From Telmatactis stephensoni (Eukaryota; Cnidaria; Anthozoa; Actiniaria; Isophelliidae): a stretch of 64,000 bases of DNA. The first letter of the stretch is position 1, and each line of letters opens with the position of its first letter. The stretch is from assembly GCA_029948255.1 (NCBI GenBank), contig JALIZF010001940.1, forward strand, positions 2,596,001-2,660,000. The letters are read 5' to 3'. Below are positions 44,351-52,146 of this stretch, piece after piece. A program made the translations under genes and the position numbers. The notes under the pieces were generated by a model, which saw only the letters and a program-made list of their open reading frames with translations, was not told where the DNA came from and made no database searches.

Positions 44351-47340
44351 AATGAGGATGATGACAATTATAATAATTATGATAATACTTTAATTCTTCA
44401 AACGCATTGAGAACATTAACAAATAGTCCCAATGTACTTCATACCCATACAGAGAACAAAAACGTTATGATGTTGATTATGGTGATGATCATGATGATGA
44501 TATTGTAATTTTATCACAGAGTAATCCTGTGGTGGTCGATGCAAAGGACGTGTCGCCTGCTCACCGCGCAAGGTATTTCTGGGGAAACCTTCCAGGAATG
44601 AATAGGTGAGCAGTGTTTTAATTTGTTTATATAGGTATATTACACGCGCTCTGATTGGTCAAGAACGGTGTGTTATTACTGTACACCCGCAAAGATGACG
44701 TCACTGAATCTTACGCGCGCTCTGATTGGTCAAGAACGGTATGTTATTACTGTATACACACAAAGATGACGTCACTGAATCTAACGTGCGCAACTAAAGT
44801 TGAAACCATCAACACTTCTCGTATTGGGACGATTAAAAGTGGAGATAGACCAGGCTTAAATTTCAAAAATCCAAGCCCAAATAACATTGCCGCGCGATCT
44901 GCTAACGGAACGAGCTAAAACAATCTCGATTTCTTTTTCTCTTCTTCTCCGGTTTTTCCTCCCTCAGTAAAAACGAACTAGTTTCGATGTAAGCTTTGCT
45001 CCGTGATCAGACATGAGTCCTATGGTGGCTGCTACGTGTATGTGTATGTAAATTTGTATGTAAATGTGTGATTGTTCAATTGTCTCGTAATGAAAGCGCC
45101 CTTGTAAACCTTCGACTCGATCACGTTGAGCTGCGCCCTTCGTAATTCACTCGATCACGACTCGATCACGTTGAGCTACGCCCTTCGTAATTCAGCACTT
45201 GACTGCGAGGAAGGGTGATGAGCTACCCCAAATTCATTTATTTTATTTATTTCTTCCCTCCTTTCATTGTTTCACTAAGTTTTTTGTTGTATTTCATTTT
45301 CGAAGGCCAACCAAACCTGTAGCTGGTGACAAGCTTTCGTTACAGGAATGTCTTGAGCCAAATTGTGGACGAAAGGCAAGGGTGAGTACCTTTAATATGC
45401 AGAGACGTCCGAGTATAATATTGTGAACAAATGAAATTGTTTTTAGTATGACTAGTTATTGGTATATAACGCGCGCTTTGAGTGGTCGAGAACCGTGTGC
45501 ACACACGCACAGATCATGTTACAAAATCTTACGCGCGCTCTGATTGGTCATGTGTGATTACAGTGCACATGCACGAATGAAGTCACAGAATCTTACGCGC
45601 GCGCTCTGATTAGTTGAAAAAATTCAATATCCAATATTATATAAAACAAAATGGATACCATAATTCTATTCCCTAGCGTCTGTTCTCTAATAAGTGATCA
45701 CAATTAAGACGTCAAAGATGATTACATCAGTCCCGTCTAAATTCGTTTGTCTAGTGGCGGACTTTTTCGCTCTCATCACATTTTGACGTCATCTGTGCAT
45801 CTATTATCGTACAGACGCAATGAGCTTTTATCAGGTATTTTTAAATTCGCAAAACAGAAAAAGAATTACCATGGCTGGAAAGAGCGTGTTAAAATTAGCA
45901 AGACAGTGAAGTTTGAAGGAATTAAATCAAAAACTCGCGAGAATATGAATTTTTGAAAAGAGTGAATTTGTAAGGAAACCTTTGCTCGTAGGCCTACCAG
46001 CAAATGTTTTCATACAAAATTTCAATTTCGGAAAATTCATATCTTCGTGAGTTTGAAAGTTACTTTATTCAAACTTCACAATTTTACTTATTTCGACGTG
46101 CTCTTTCCAGCTATGTCAATTATATTTCTGTACTGTGACTTTTGGATTTACATGATTAAAGCTCATTAAACGCACGGCAAAATAGAATCTATTTTGAATT
46201 CATTTTCTCCGTTCCATTTCATTAGTTCACCAAAGTTCAAACTATAACAACAAACGCTAATTCATTAAGACAAACCAAGAAAAACCTGCTTCCTGTGGTA
46301 CTCAATGATGGGAAGGGACTGGAACGAGAAGATATTTTATGGTGTACAGAAATGGAAAGGTATTGTTTACTCTTGTGACGTAAGCCCTAAACAACAAACA
46401 GTAATCCTTTCTCGTACAAAATGATGTACACTCATTTAAAAAAACCTCGCAGTTCAAAGCAACAAGCATTAAGCCAAGACCGAAATGAATGCTGGTTTTA
46501 TGATAGCAACGTATACAAATCAGAACTAATTACAAATGTGAGCATTTTCATGTGCTTGCTAGTAGATAGCACTCCATTCTATTGAAAACAAGTCTGATTT
46601 TGAATACATTACCAGAACAAAACCAGCATTCATTTCGGTCTTGACTTGACGCTTGTTGCTCTGAACCGCGATGTTTTTTGAAATAAGTGTAGATGCGGCA
46701 TTGAGGGCCTCATACGTACTTGCTTGGGTTGTATGCATGATGGTCATCATCTGCACTTGTTGGGAGTAAACTGCCATCCAGTTGGCTGTTCCATGTTGAG
46801 TAAGCGTCAATCCTTCTAGCAGGAGGGGTGGGGTCAAACCTCAGCTGCACCCACACTGAGCATCTCTTTAAAAATCACTTTGTTAAAAGTTCCTCACTGA
46901 GTCAAATTTTTCATTTCGTTTTGGCATGTTACGCGCGCTCTGATTGGTTAAGAACCGTGTGTATTACAGTACACACATAGATGACGTCATTGAATCTTAC
47001 GCAAGTTCTGATTGGTGAGAACAAATGAATGCAAACGATAATTTTCGACTTCGTCTCGTGGCGTACTTTTTGTTTTCACCACATATTGACGTCATCTGTG
47101 CATTTGTTAGAGTACAGGCGCACTGTAAAATGGAATCTTTTTGTTAACTATATCATAAATATTCGTTTTGCTGGTTTATTTTCCAGATTGTTTGGTTTCC
47201 CAAGCCACTACACTGATGTCAACAACATGGGTAGACCACAACGACAGCGTCTCCTTGGCAACGCCTGGAGTGTACCCGTCATTAGACACTTACTGTCTCC
47301 CCTTAAAGACTACTTCAAGTGTCACATTTCAGACCTTTGA
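27902..47340 (+). CDS. DNMT3: DNA (cytosine-5)-methyltransferase 3 (PWWP-ADD-catalytic)
   Basis: De novo CpG methyltransferase of the DNMT3A/B family, about 759 residues. Exons: 27902-27967, 29967-30191, 30494-30658, 32087-32188, 33012-33243, 33505-33657, 34126-34167, 34425-34504, 37262-37309, 37731-37795, 39638-39693, 40788-40913, 41421-41505, 42435-42511, 43091-43159, 43527-43617, 43883-44031, 44520-44605, 45306-45381, 46226-46359, 47187-47340; all GT-AG. The PWWP domain (about 105-185; [12 protein letters not shown]) binds H3K36 methylation. The ADD zinc domain (about 329-450; [46 protein letters not shown]) reads unmethylated H3K4. The catalytic domain has motif [11 protein letters not shown], motif [11 protein letters not shown] (nucleophile near Cys546), motif [23 protein letters not shown], and the C-terminal [16 protein letters not shown]. 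All exon phases agree except the exon 11-12 junction, which needs one base less. The N-terminal exons have a basic stretch (KAKRRLNF...KKKRKRKH) that may be a nuclear signal. No sign of decay otherwise. Confidence 0.95.
30226..30362 (+). repeat. ATTC/ATCC microsatellite, DNMT3 intron 2
   Basis: Begins shortly after the donor at 30191. The Ile/His/Ser-rich frames here are artefacts. Confidence 0.85.
30673..31079. mobile_element. Foldback element with poly-G/poly-C ends, family E, copy 1
   Basis: Left end: G10 then ACTCC and GGACGGGGATGCTCGTCG. Right end: CGACGAGCATCCCCGTCC, GGAGT and C17. Inside, GGTACCTTTTAGGG is repeated several times (30716, 30752, 30798, 30954, 30998). It starts 14 nt after the PWWP exon donor. 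A related, more decayed copy lies at 59042-59717. Confidence 0.75.
31095..31365. mobile_element. Probable MITE with TTAGAGAGGT-TCCGC motifs
   Basis: CTCTCTAAAGCGGACA at the left, then several TTAGAGAGGTATTCGCC and TTAGAGAGGTGTCCGCC units and a repeated TTTCATTATAGACATGT block. Style resembles the pogo-type element at 11059 (GTCCTTATTAA units), but ends are not defined. Confidence 0.45.
31800..31990 (+). repeat. CAA microsatellite then AAAG-rich tract
   Basis: CAA/CAACAAT units (31800-31880) followed by A/G-rich sequence to about 32030, in DNMT3 intron 3. The Cys/Val frame on minus is compositional. Confidence 0.85.
32341..32507. mobile_element. Foldback element, DNMT3 intron 4, no. 1
   Basis: CAGTGCCGTGATGTCT-TAAA, AACATT and AATTCCTGCGTAACCGTG are mirrored at 32458-32507. 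Arms about 48 bp. The CACGGTTACG and GGCACGGC words also occur in the low-complexity CACGGCACGAC region at 42548-42975. Confidence 0.7.
32590..32967. mobile_element. Foldback element, DNMT3 intron 4, no. 2
   Basis: TGTTTACATGATACCGGAAT and GAGTTTCGTTCC are mirrored by GGAACGAAACTC and ATTCCGGCTATCATGTAAACA. Extra internal copies of the arm (CATGATACTGGTACGAAATG, GGTATCATGTAAACA) show it is compound or multiply folded. Confidence 0.75.
33293..33453. mobile_element. Foldback element, DNMT3 intron 5
   Basis: ATGAAGGGTTCC...CCTAAGTGACTTTTTTG at the left is mirrored by AAAAAGTCACTTAGG...GGAACCCTTCAT. It fills most of the 261-nt intron. Confidence 0.75.
34249..34310 (+). repeat. GGAC tetranucleotide repeat
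   Basis: About 12 units of GGAC then GACT units, in the short intron between the small exon 34126-34167 and the first ADD exon. The minus-strand frame reading PSVRPSVRP is an artefact. Confidence 0.9.
34625..34800 (+). mobile_element. tRNA-derived SINE, DNMT3 intron 8
   Basis: GGAGCAAGGGTGGCCGAGTGG has a clean A box (TGGCCGAGTGG) and GGTTCGATACCC a near-consensus B box, 45 nt apart. A non-tRNA body follows (GTTAGTTCGTTCTC, TTCGAGGGTTTTTCTCCGGG, GGTTTTCCTCCCTC). A 3' body fragment of the same family (CTCCGGTTTTTCCTCCCTC, AAAACGAACTAG) is at 44945. Confidence 0.75.
34966..35262 (+). repeat. Tandem duplication, about 149-bp unit x2
   Basis: TTTTGGGTTGTTAGGTAAAC at 34966 and TTTTGGGTTGGTAGGTAAAC at 35115 start two units of about 94% identity by eye, each containing GCTACGTTCATACTAGTCC and ending in a GTGTGTGTATG microsatellite. 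The CTACGTGTATGTGTATG at 45030 is a related tail. Confidence 0.85.
35478..35699. mobile_element. MITE with 60-bp nearly perfect inverted arms
   Basis: CAATAGACCATTTCACGGAT continues through CCGTAGCTCAACCTCAGCC to AATATATTC and is mirrored exactly at 35639-35699. The short CAATAGACC start is shared with 47969-48148 (AATAGACCTTTTCAGC). Confidence 0.85.
35899..36001. mobile_element. Foldback element
   Basis: GGTCTGTATGGGAAAATATC then AGACCGAGGTCT are mirrored by AGACCGAGGTCTGATA and TTTTCCCATACAGACC. A looser inverted pair TTATTATATGGCT / AGCCATATAATAA surrounds the next 150 bp (36018-36170). Confidence 0.75.
36815..36914 (+). mobile_element. tRNA-derived SINE with T-rich tail
   Basis: A box TGGCGTAATGG (36826-36836) and B box GGTTCGACTC (36870-36879) precede a run of 18 T. 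The head differs from the one at 34625, so it is a different SINE or a different tRNA source. Confidence 0.6.
36935..37260 (+). repeat. TTTC then ATTT/ATTC microsatellites, ending at a splice acceptor
   Basis: TTTC units 36945-37060, ATTT and ATTC units 37098-37255. The last ATTT block runs directly into TTTTAACAG, the acceptor of the ADD exon 37262-37309, so it serves as that exon's pyrimidine tract. Confidence 0.9.
37834..38173. mobile_element. MITE family C, copy 2, DNMT3 intron 10
   Basis: ATGAGCTTTTATC start and ATGATAAAAGCT end; the central AAACCTTTGCTGGTAGGCATC is shared with the copy at 21941. More diverged than copies 1 and 3. Confidence 0.75.
38201..39569. mobile_element. Large TTAA-bounded foldback element with nested insertion
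   Basis: TTAAGGTGGCCCGTACCTAT at 38201 and ATAGGTACGGGCCACCTTAA ending 39569 are inverted repeats. The arms extend over several hundred bases (for example TTAATCCAGTATAAAG, ACATACAACATGTATCGCGC, CGCAAAATTATGTAGTC on both sides). The left arm is interrupted at 38338-38502 by a 165-bp insert flanked by ATAATG on both sides and ending in AAACT repeats, like the 3' end of a non-LTR element. TTAA borders point to a piggyBac-like target choice. Small frames in both arms are mirror copies of each other, not genes. Confidence 0.85.
39784..40060. mobile_element. MITE with about 110-bp inverted arms, DNMT3 intron 11
   Basis: CAAGAGACCATAATACTAAG continues through GCGAAACTCAGTATTGATGT to GCCATCGCGCGCGCAAG and is mirrored on the right to TATTATGGTCTCTTG. 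The arms differ by only a few bases; the loop is about 70 bp. Confidence 0.85.
40935..41215. mobile_element. Foldback element family F, copy 1
   Basis: TATAACGCGCTCTCTTATTGG at the left, CAGTACAAATGCACAGGTGACGTCA inverted to TGATGTCATCCGTGCATCTA and GAGTACAGACGC at the right. Related copies at 44636-44795, 45455-45819 and 46921-47135. It lies directly after DNMT3 exon 12. Confidence 0.7.
41492..41603 (+). repeat. DNMT3: 28-bp tandem repeat spanning a DNMT3 splice donor, 4 units
   Basis: TGGCATAGCAACAG|GTATTTATTTACAG is repeated at 41492, 41520, 41548 and 41576. The first 14 bases of unit 1 are coding (end of motif I, GIAT); the bar marks the donor. Each unit ends in TTTACAG, so every unit carries a donor and a weak acceptor. 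Confidence 0.95.
41738..42292 (+). repeat. 550-bp pyrimidine tract (TTTTTC and TTTTC units)
   Basis: Nearly pure T/C with hexamer (41930-42085) then pentamer (42085-42190) periodicity, in DNMT3 intron 13. The 210-codon Phe/Ser frame is a compositional artefact. Confidence 0.95.
42548..42975 (+). repeat. Degenerate CACGATCACGGCACGACA repeat
   Basis: Irregular repetition of CACGGCACG, CACGATCACG and CACGACACG. The plus-strand frames rich in HDHGTTR are artefacts. Similar words occur in the foldback at 32341. Confidence 0.8.
43165..43268 (+). repeat. CAGA tetranucleotide repeat
   Basis: About 25 units, six bases after the donor of DNMT3 exon 43091-43159. Confidence 0.9.
43628..43835 (-). repeat. 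17-bp minisatellite, about 12 units, in DNMT3 intron 16
   Basis: GACCACCTCTGTACAAT units, the exact reverse complement of the PACSIN intron array at 17713-18190. It begins 10 nt after the donor at 43617 and ends about 45 nt before the next acceptor. Confidence 0.9.
44308..44352 (+). repeat. GAT trinucleotide repeat
   Basis: GATGATGATGAT run, with decayed continuation to about 44385 and again at 44465-44500, in DNMT3 intron 17. Confidence 0.85.
44636..44795. mobile_element. Family F fragment, two tandem units of 77 bp
   Basis: ACGCGCGCTCTGATTGGTCA followed by AGAACGGT and a GATGACGTCACTGAATCT end is present twice in a row (44651 and 44713). It corresponds to the left arm of the foldback at 46921-47135. 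Confidence 0.65.
44945..45190 (+). mobile_element. SINE 3' body fragment and short direct repeat
   Basis: CTCCGGTTTTTCCTCCCTC and AAAACGAACTAG match the body of the SINE at 34625 without its tRNA head. Then CTCGATCACGTTGAGCT-CGCCCTTCGTAATTCA is repeated at 45117 and 45158. Confidence 0.55.
45455..45819. mobile_element. Family F foldback, copy 3
   Basis: Left: TATATAACGCGCGCTTTGAG and two more ACGCGCGCTCTGATTGG units. Right: TTGACGTCATCTGTGCATCTA and CGTACAGACGC. It is abutted on its right by family C copy 3, which starts at 45820. Confidence 0.65.
45820..46167. mobile_element. MITE family C, copy 3, DNMT3 intron 19
   Basis: ATGAGCTTTTATCAGGTATT to TGATTAAAGCTCAT; very similar to the 21941 copy throughout (for example ACAGTGAAGTTTGAAGGAAT). 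Confidence 0.8.
46921..47135. mobile_element. Family F foldback, copy 4, DNMT3 intron 20
   Basis: GTTACGCGCGCTCTGATTGG, ACACATAGATGACGTCA at the left; TTGACGTCATCTGTGCAT and GAGTACAGGCGC at the right. It ends 50 nt before the acceptor of the last exon. Confidence 0.7.
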
Positions 47341-47968
47341 TGCATGACGTTATTTAGTACGCCATGTTAAAAACGTGGTTTATGACATCATTCTACAGTG
47401 ATACATTTGCTGAATCAGTACTATAGTGACGTCACGTGCTGCCAAAGTGACGTCACACGTTGTGCCTTCATAAACGTTTTTACTTACGATGTTAACATTC
47501 ACATTATTTGCGTTCAAGTATTTATTCATGCTGCGCATGCGCCCAGTTGCGGCTGGAAGTGACTAATTCTGAATGACAGCTCTCGGAAAAGACTTCGGGA
47601 GACAGTCGGTGCATTTCCGTCTGTGGCTGTCGGCCCAGGATCGTTGTGTTACTTCTTTGTTAGTATTAGTAAATAATATTTTATAAGAAAAGTAAACAGG
47701 GAAACCCGTTTGGGTTTTTTGTGCATTAACAATTTAATCGTCGATTGATTTAATACCGCTAAAGGACTGCAATTTGCCTCGCAATGGGGTTTTGAAATAA
47801 GCTGCATGAACCATTCAAGTTGTGTTACACGGCGGAACGCAGGCAAAACGATGCCGAAATCGTTTTTTTGTAATGATTTTTGCGTGTTGCAGGTACAGTT
47901 AAATCCGCTTGAAAAATTGTTAAAATCCGCATGTGTAATTTCGGTAATAAACACTCTTCAAAACTACT
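47341..47968 (+). other. DNMT3: DNMT3 3' flank / probable 3' UTR
   Basis: Non-coding. Two perfect TGACGTCA palindromes lie 21 bp apart (47427 and 47448). AATAAA at 47946-47951 is a possible polyadenylation signal. Confidence 0.35.
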
Positions 47969-48149
47969 CAATAGACCTTTTCAGCTTCGTTGTTTGTTTT
48001 CCCATTTCAGACCACGTGATGTTACTCTTGGGATTTAATTCTTTCATGTGTTAATATTTTATCATGTTCATCATAATAGAACAATTATCAAGGGAATGTC
48101 ACGTGGTCTGAAATGGGCAATTTGCATACGAAGCTGAAAAGGTCTATTC
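47969..48149. mobile_element. Foldback MITE
   Basis: AATAGACCTTTTCAGCTTCG and CCCATTTCAGACCACGTGA are mirrored by TCACGTGGTCTGAAATGGG and CGAAGCTGAAAAGGTCTATT. Confidence 0.8.
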
Positions 48150-48479
48150 TAAAAGAATATTTATACATTTGCATGTGATGCTTTGATTTAAAGTCTTTTC
48201 CGCAATGGAAGAATGTTAAAGAAAGCGATTTCTCTGACGAAAAGTACGTTACACATGTCCGTAAGTAGCATGCCATACAAATTATAGTATTCATTGGATC
48301 ATTTCTTCAAATCCGCGATTCTGACCATTAATGTGGATGAATCCGCAAATCCGTTCTTAAAATATCATTATCCGAGAATCCGCACGTAAAAGAAGGCTTA
48401 ATCCACCGATCCGCAATCCCCCATGTCCCCCTCTTTTTGCGAACAGCTGTAGCTGCTGTTATCAAATATCACAATTCTA

Positions 48480-48673
48480 CAATAGGCATTTGCACGATGG
48501 CGTCATTTTACTACTAGAATGCTCTACGAATTTTCTTTCTTATCCAGATTTTTATTCCCTTTGCTTTTGAGAGTAGTCGAACAATTGGCACTAATTCTAA
48601 TTTCTACAAAAGAAAGTCAGCAAAGCATTCTGGTAGTTGTAGTATATGACACCATCATGTAGATGGCCTATTG
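48480..48673. mobile_element. MITE family G, copy 1
   Basis: CAATAGGCATTTGCACGATGG and TAGAATGCT at the left; AGCATTCTGGTAGTTGTAGT, ATATGACACCATCATGTAGAT and GGCCTATTG at the right, with similar but imperfect pairing. Copy 2 lies at 49745-49901. Confidence 0.7.
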
Positions 48674-48682
48674 TAAAGATAC

Positions 48683-48966
48683 ACCTATTTCAAAAATGGT
48701 TGTCCTCAGTTTTAATGCATACTGCATAGTGAATACCGCATACCAAGACCAAAATGCATTGTGGATATCAAATTTCGGGTATTTTTCACAATTTTTATAA
48801 GTAGAAGACGTTGCAGGAAAAAGTCTACTTAGATTCAACCTGAGATGAACAGAGAATCAACATAAGTAAAGCCTCTTGTAACCCAATACATTTCAGTCTT
48901 GGTATGCAGTATTCACTATGCGCGCAGTATGCACCAAAACCAAGGCCAACCTTTTTTGAAATAGGT
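48683..48966. mobile_element. Foldback MITE with ACCTATTTCAAAAATGGTTG ends
   Basis: Left end is mirrored by CAACCTTTTTTGAAATAGGT. Next inside, CATACTGCATAGTGAATACCG pairs with GGTATGCAGTATTCACTATG-type sequence, so several nested pairings exist. Same end family as 11330-11617. Confidence 0.75.
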
Positions 48967-49413
48967 ATATATAGAATTCTATATAACATATGATTTTCGC
49001 AACATATATGTTGAGGTAATTTTAGGCACTTTGAACTACAAAACTGTTTATTCTTAATTTAATATTCTACAGCATAATAAGCACTTTTATACATATAAAT
49101 AACAACTAACATGCAATTAATATGTGCTGTGGTCATGCGAATTCTGAACACCTCAGCTACACCTTCCACAAATTTATGTTGGCAGTTAGTAGAATGTCTG
49201 ATTTATTTCTTTCTTTGAAGTTTTTTTCACTCTTGAAGTAATTACTATACAAGAAAAATATTTAACGATATGATGTAATAATATGTAATAGTATATAAAA
49301 TGGCAAACGAGTCGTCCTTAAACACCTCAAAGTTGGCTCTGCCATGACCTTTATGTTGGTAATTAGCAGAAGTAAATTTCCGCAAGTTTTTCACTTTTAA
49401 GATAATATGCATC

Positions 49414-49484
49414 TAACCTCGTTCCCAGGCCCTTTTTCCGCCCCACCTCCAAGCGAAGGCAAAAGGGCCTGGGAACGAGGTTGA
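49414..49484. mobile_element. Small perfect foldback
   Basis: CTAACCTCGTTCCCAGGCCC TTTT and AAAAGGGCCTGGGAACGAGG TT are mirrored with a 20-nt loop. Confidence 0.8.
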
Positions 49485-49579
49485 ATATGCATACAAAGAA
49501 AAAATACTTAAAACATCTAATAATAAGTAATGTTATATCAAAGGGATCTTAGAAGACTCTAGCCTCCTTTGACCTCCTC

Positions 49580-49733
49580 TTAAGCCGCATCTACACCAAC
49601 AAGTTTTCAATGACAAGAAAAATGTACGCGTATAGATGACAAAAATGTTTCATTTTTCCTCGTCAAGGACTGACTTACTCGTTGAAACCATTTATCCTTA
49701 TTGAAAACTTGTCAAAGAAAATTTGTTTATGTA
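49580..49733. mobile_element. TTAA-type MITE, family D, copy 2 (decayed)
   Basis: TTAAGCCGCATCTACACC matches the left end at 26166; the core has AAGTTTTCAATGACAAG and CTTATTGAAAACTTGTCAA. The right end is degraded. Confidence 0.5.
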
Positions 49734-49744
49734 CGATTTACTAA

Positions 49745-49901
49745 AACTATCAGAATGCTTTACGAATTTCCTTTCTTATTCAGATTTTTATCCCTTCCTG
49801 AGAATAGCAAAATAATTGGCATTAGTTTTTTCTCAAAAGAAAGTGAGCGAAGCATTCTGGTAGCTGTAGTATATGACGCCATAATGCAAATGTCCTATTA
49901 A
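49745..49901. mobile_element. MITE family G, copy 2
   Basis: CAGAATGCTTTACGAATTTC to GCATTCTGGTAGCTGTAGTA and ATATGACGCCATAATGCAAAT parallels copy 1 at 48480. Confidence 0.65.
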
Positions 49902-51049
49902 AATGACTGTACAAAATGTTCCAAGACGGCAGTGGCAGATCCAGGGGAGGGGTCTGGGGGCCGGTGCCCCCTCCTTTCATTTGGATCCAATTTTCTATTT
50001 ACTTTTGAGAAAATCTATTTTAGAAGTACAAAGAATCATTCTTAGGCGCACGATAAATGTCATTTAAAATTACTTTTTTGAGTGCATGTGTGCCAATTTA
50101 AAAATAACCCACTCCCAAAAATTAGCTCTTTTGTCTCGATGGTGCCTCTCCCTTTCAAAATGTCTAGATCCGCCTCTGCAAGACACTTTTTAAAAGTATT
50201 TCTAAACGTCCAGGACAATTTTATAGCTTCATCACTTCGTAGAAAGTGAATACATTCCAACTGATGTGGTTAGAATTTTTGTGCTAGATGAAGTCTTAGA
50301 TATCCCATATCCATCAATCCAATCCGTTTTACAAGTTTAAACCTATTTCTATGTGATTTTAATTTCATATGATTTTATGGGGTTTTTTTTTTTCAAATTC
50401 AGCGCGATTATTTTCCTAGAAATAAAGACCTCTAGAAGGTTGAATTGGGACAATGAATTAAGTCTATCTTTACGAGGCATAATGATTTTTCCTAACCAGT
50501 GAAACAAAATCTAAAAGTTTGCTTGAATTGAATCAACAGACAAGAAAACGATAAAAATGTTATCCATACTAATATGAATACCTCTACATGCAAACTCTTT
50601 CACAAGTTAAGAAAAATCACTATAGCGGATTATTTACAAGTTTTGTTTGCTTGTTTTTGTTTTGCACTGCGTAAAGATATTGTTCAAGAATCAGTGTTCA
50701 AAGTTCTGTCTGTCTGCTTTCATGTTTTCTTGTAGTTCCTTTTGCCTTGAACAGTTGGCAAGAATCAATCGCAATATTCAATTAACCAATCAGGATTACA
50801 CAATGAGAATAATTAGAACGTTTGTGTAGCTAGTTCAGCCATGAAATAAGCAGCCATGAAATAAGCCCTCCTACATCTCTTTTCTTGTGCATACAGTCTT
50901 TACAAGGGACTTGTTCAATGAAGCTGGCTGGTAAATTATAGAACCACTAAGAACGTTCAGCTAATGTAATGCATTGTAATATCAAAATAATTGCTTAATA
51001 ATGCTTGATAATGCTGGATAATGCTGGATAATGTTCGATAATTGCCCTA
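49902..51049. other. Spacer without recognised genes
   Basis: AT-rich, with short TAATGCTGGATAATGCTGGA repeats around 51000. No exon found. Confidence 0.4.
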
Positions 51050-51176
51050 TAGAGCCTTTGGTTGCTCATCGATGCTCTGTATAATTCTCTGTACATTATG
51101 TTGATTTATGTTGACAATAGAGCCTTTGGTTACTCATGGATGCTCCTGTATAATTCTCTATATATTATGTTGATTT
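51050..51176 (+). repeat. Tandem duplication, 67-bp unit x2
   Basis: TAGAGCCTTTGGTTGCTCAT at 51050 and TAGAGCCTTTGGTTACTCAT at 51117, both followed by ATGCTC-TGTATAATTCTCT and ATTATGTTGATTT. Confidence 0.8.
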
Positions 51177-51948
51177 TGAAAGGACTTTTTTAAGAAATCC
51201 ATAGTTCTAGATAATGATAATGCTGGATAATGCTTGCTAATGCTCGATGTTCTTTGATCTATGATTTGTCTCATTCCAGAATCATTCCAGGTAAACATAT
51301 ACACCCTAATGTTGGCTATTGGCTAGGATTTACGATGATCTCGTTTTTTTAACAGGTTCGCATTTGGTACCTCATCATGTATTTTCAACAATTCATATGT
51401 CACAACCTGAAACAACAACAACAACAAAAATATTTGAAATGGTTCCCAAAAGGTATCTTTTTTATCCCATGTGACACTATCTTTCTTTTTGCGGAACATA
51501 AATTTTGCGGATTAGAGGTTTTTTTTTGCGTATTGCTGGAACTAATTTTTTTCTTGATATGAATATATTTTGCGATTTTCACCGTTTCACGAACAATTTT
51601 TAGCAGCTTTTTGTACGGGTTAGTGGCAGTGGCGTACATTTCTGGAGACCTTTTTTGAACGTCATTTTGTTTTGTTTTGTTTGCAAATTTCTGCAGTAAT
51701 ATATTTTTGCAGAAGCTTTTATTTTTGCTGATGGTGAAAAAGTCTGCAAAAATAAAGTTCCACACGACAATTTTTCTTTTCCTTCAGTTTTGCGGGAAAG
51801 TACCGAAGTTCCAATCAACCATTGTCTTTCAAATTTTAACACATTTGACAAATTTTAACACATTCACCTATTGCTCCTTTCATGGAAAATCACAACTCTC
51901 TATTTGCAAAACATTTTTTGCTTTCTAGATATCTGTAAATATAGTTTC

Positions 51949-51954
51949 TTTATT
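51949..51954 (-). terminator. Candidate polyadenylation signal of the RNase L-like gene
   Basis: AATAAA on the minus strand, about 195 nt after the stop codon at 52147-52149. Position is reasonable for a 3' UTR, but nothing else confirms use. Confidence 0.3.
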
Positions 51955-52146
51955 TTCAGTTCTTCTTCACTTGTACGCCACTCCATACTTACTCATTTGC
52001 TGCAGCACTCGTTCATGATCACCGCACTAAAAATTAAGCCGTCGAAACTTTGCCTCTCCTGCCTTCTAGCTTCCCAAAATATTCAAATTACACGAAACCC
52101 AAAACATCGGGAAAAAGAAATCACATTTATACTCACTGTCTTGTCA

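Noticed and set aside
47427..47455. Two TGACGTCA palindromes as a CREB-controlled promoter
   Set aside because: They lie after the DNMT3 stop with no downstream plus-strand gene; the word also occurs in family F transposons.
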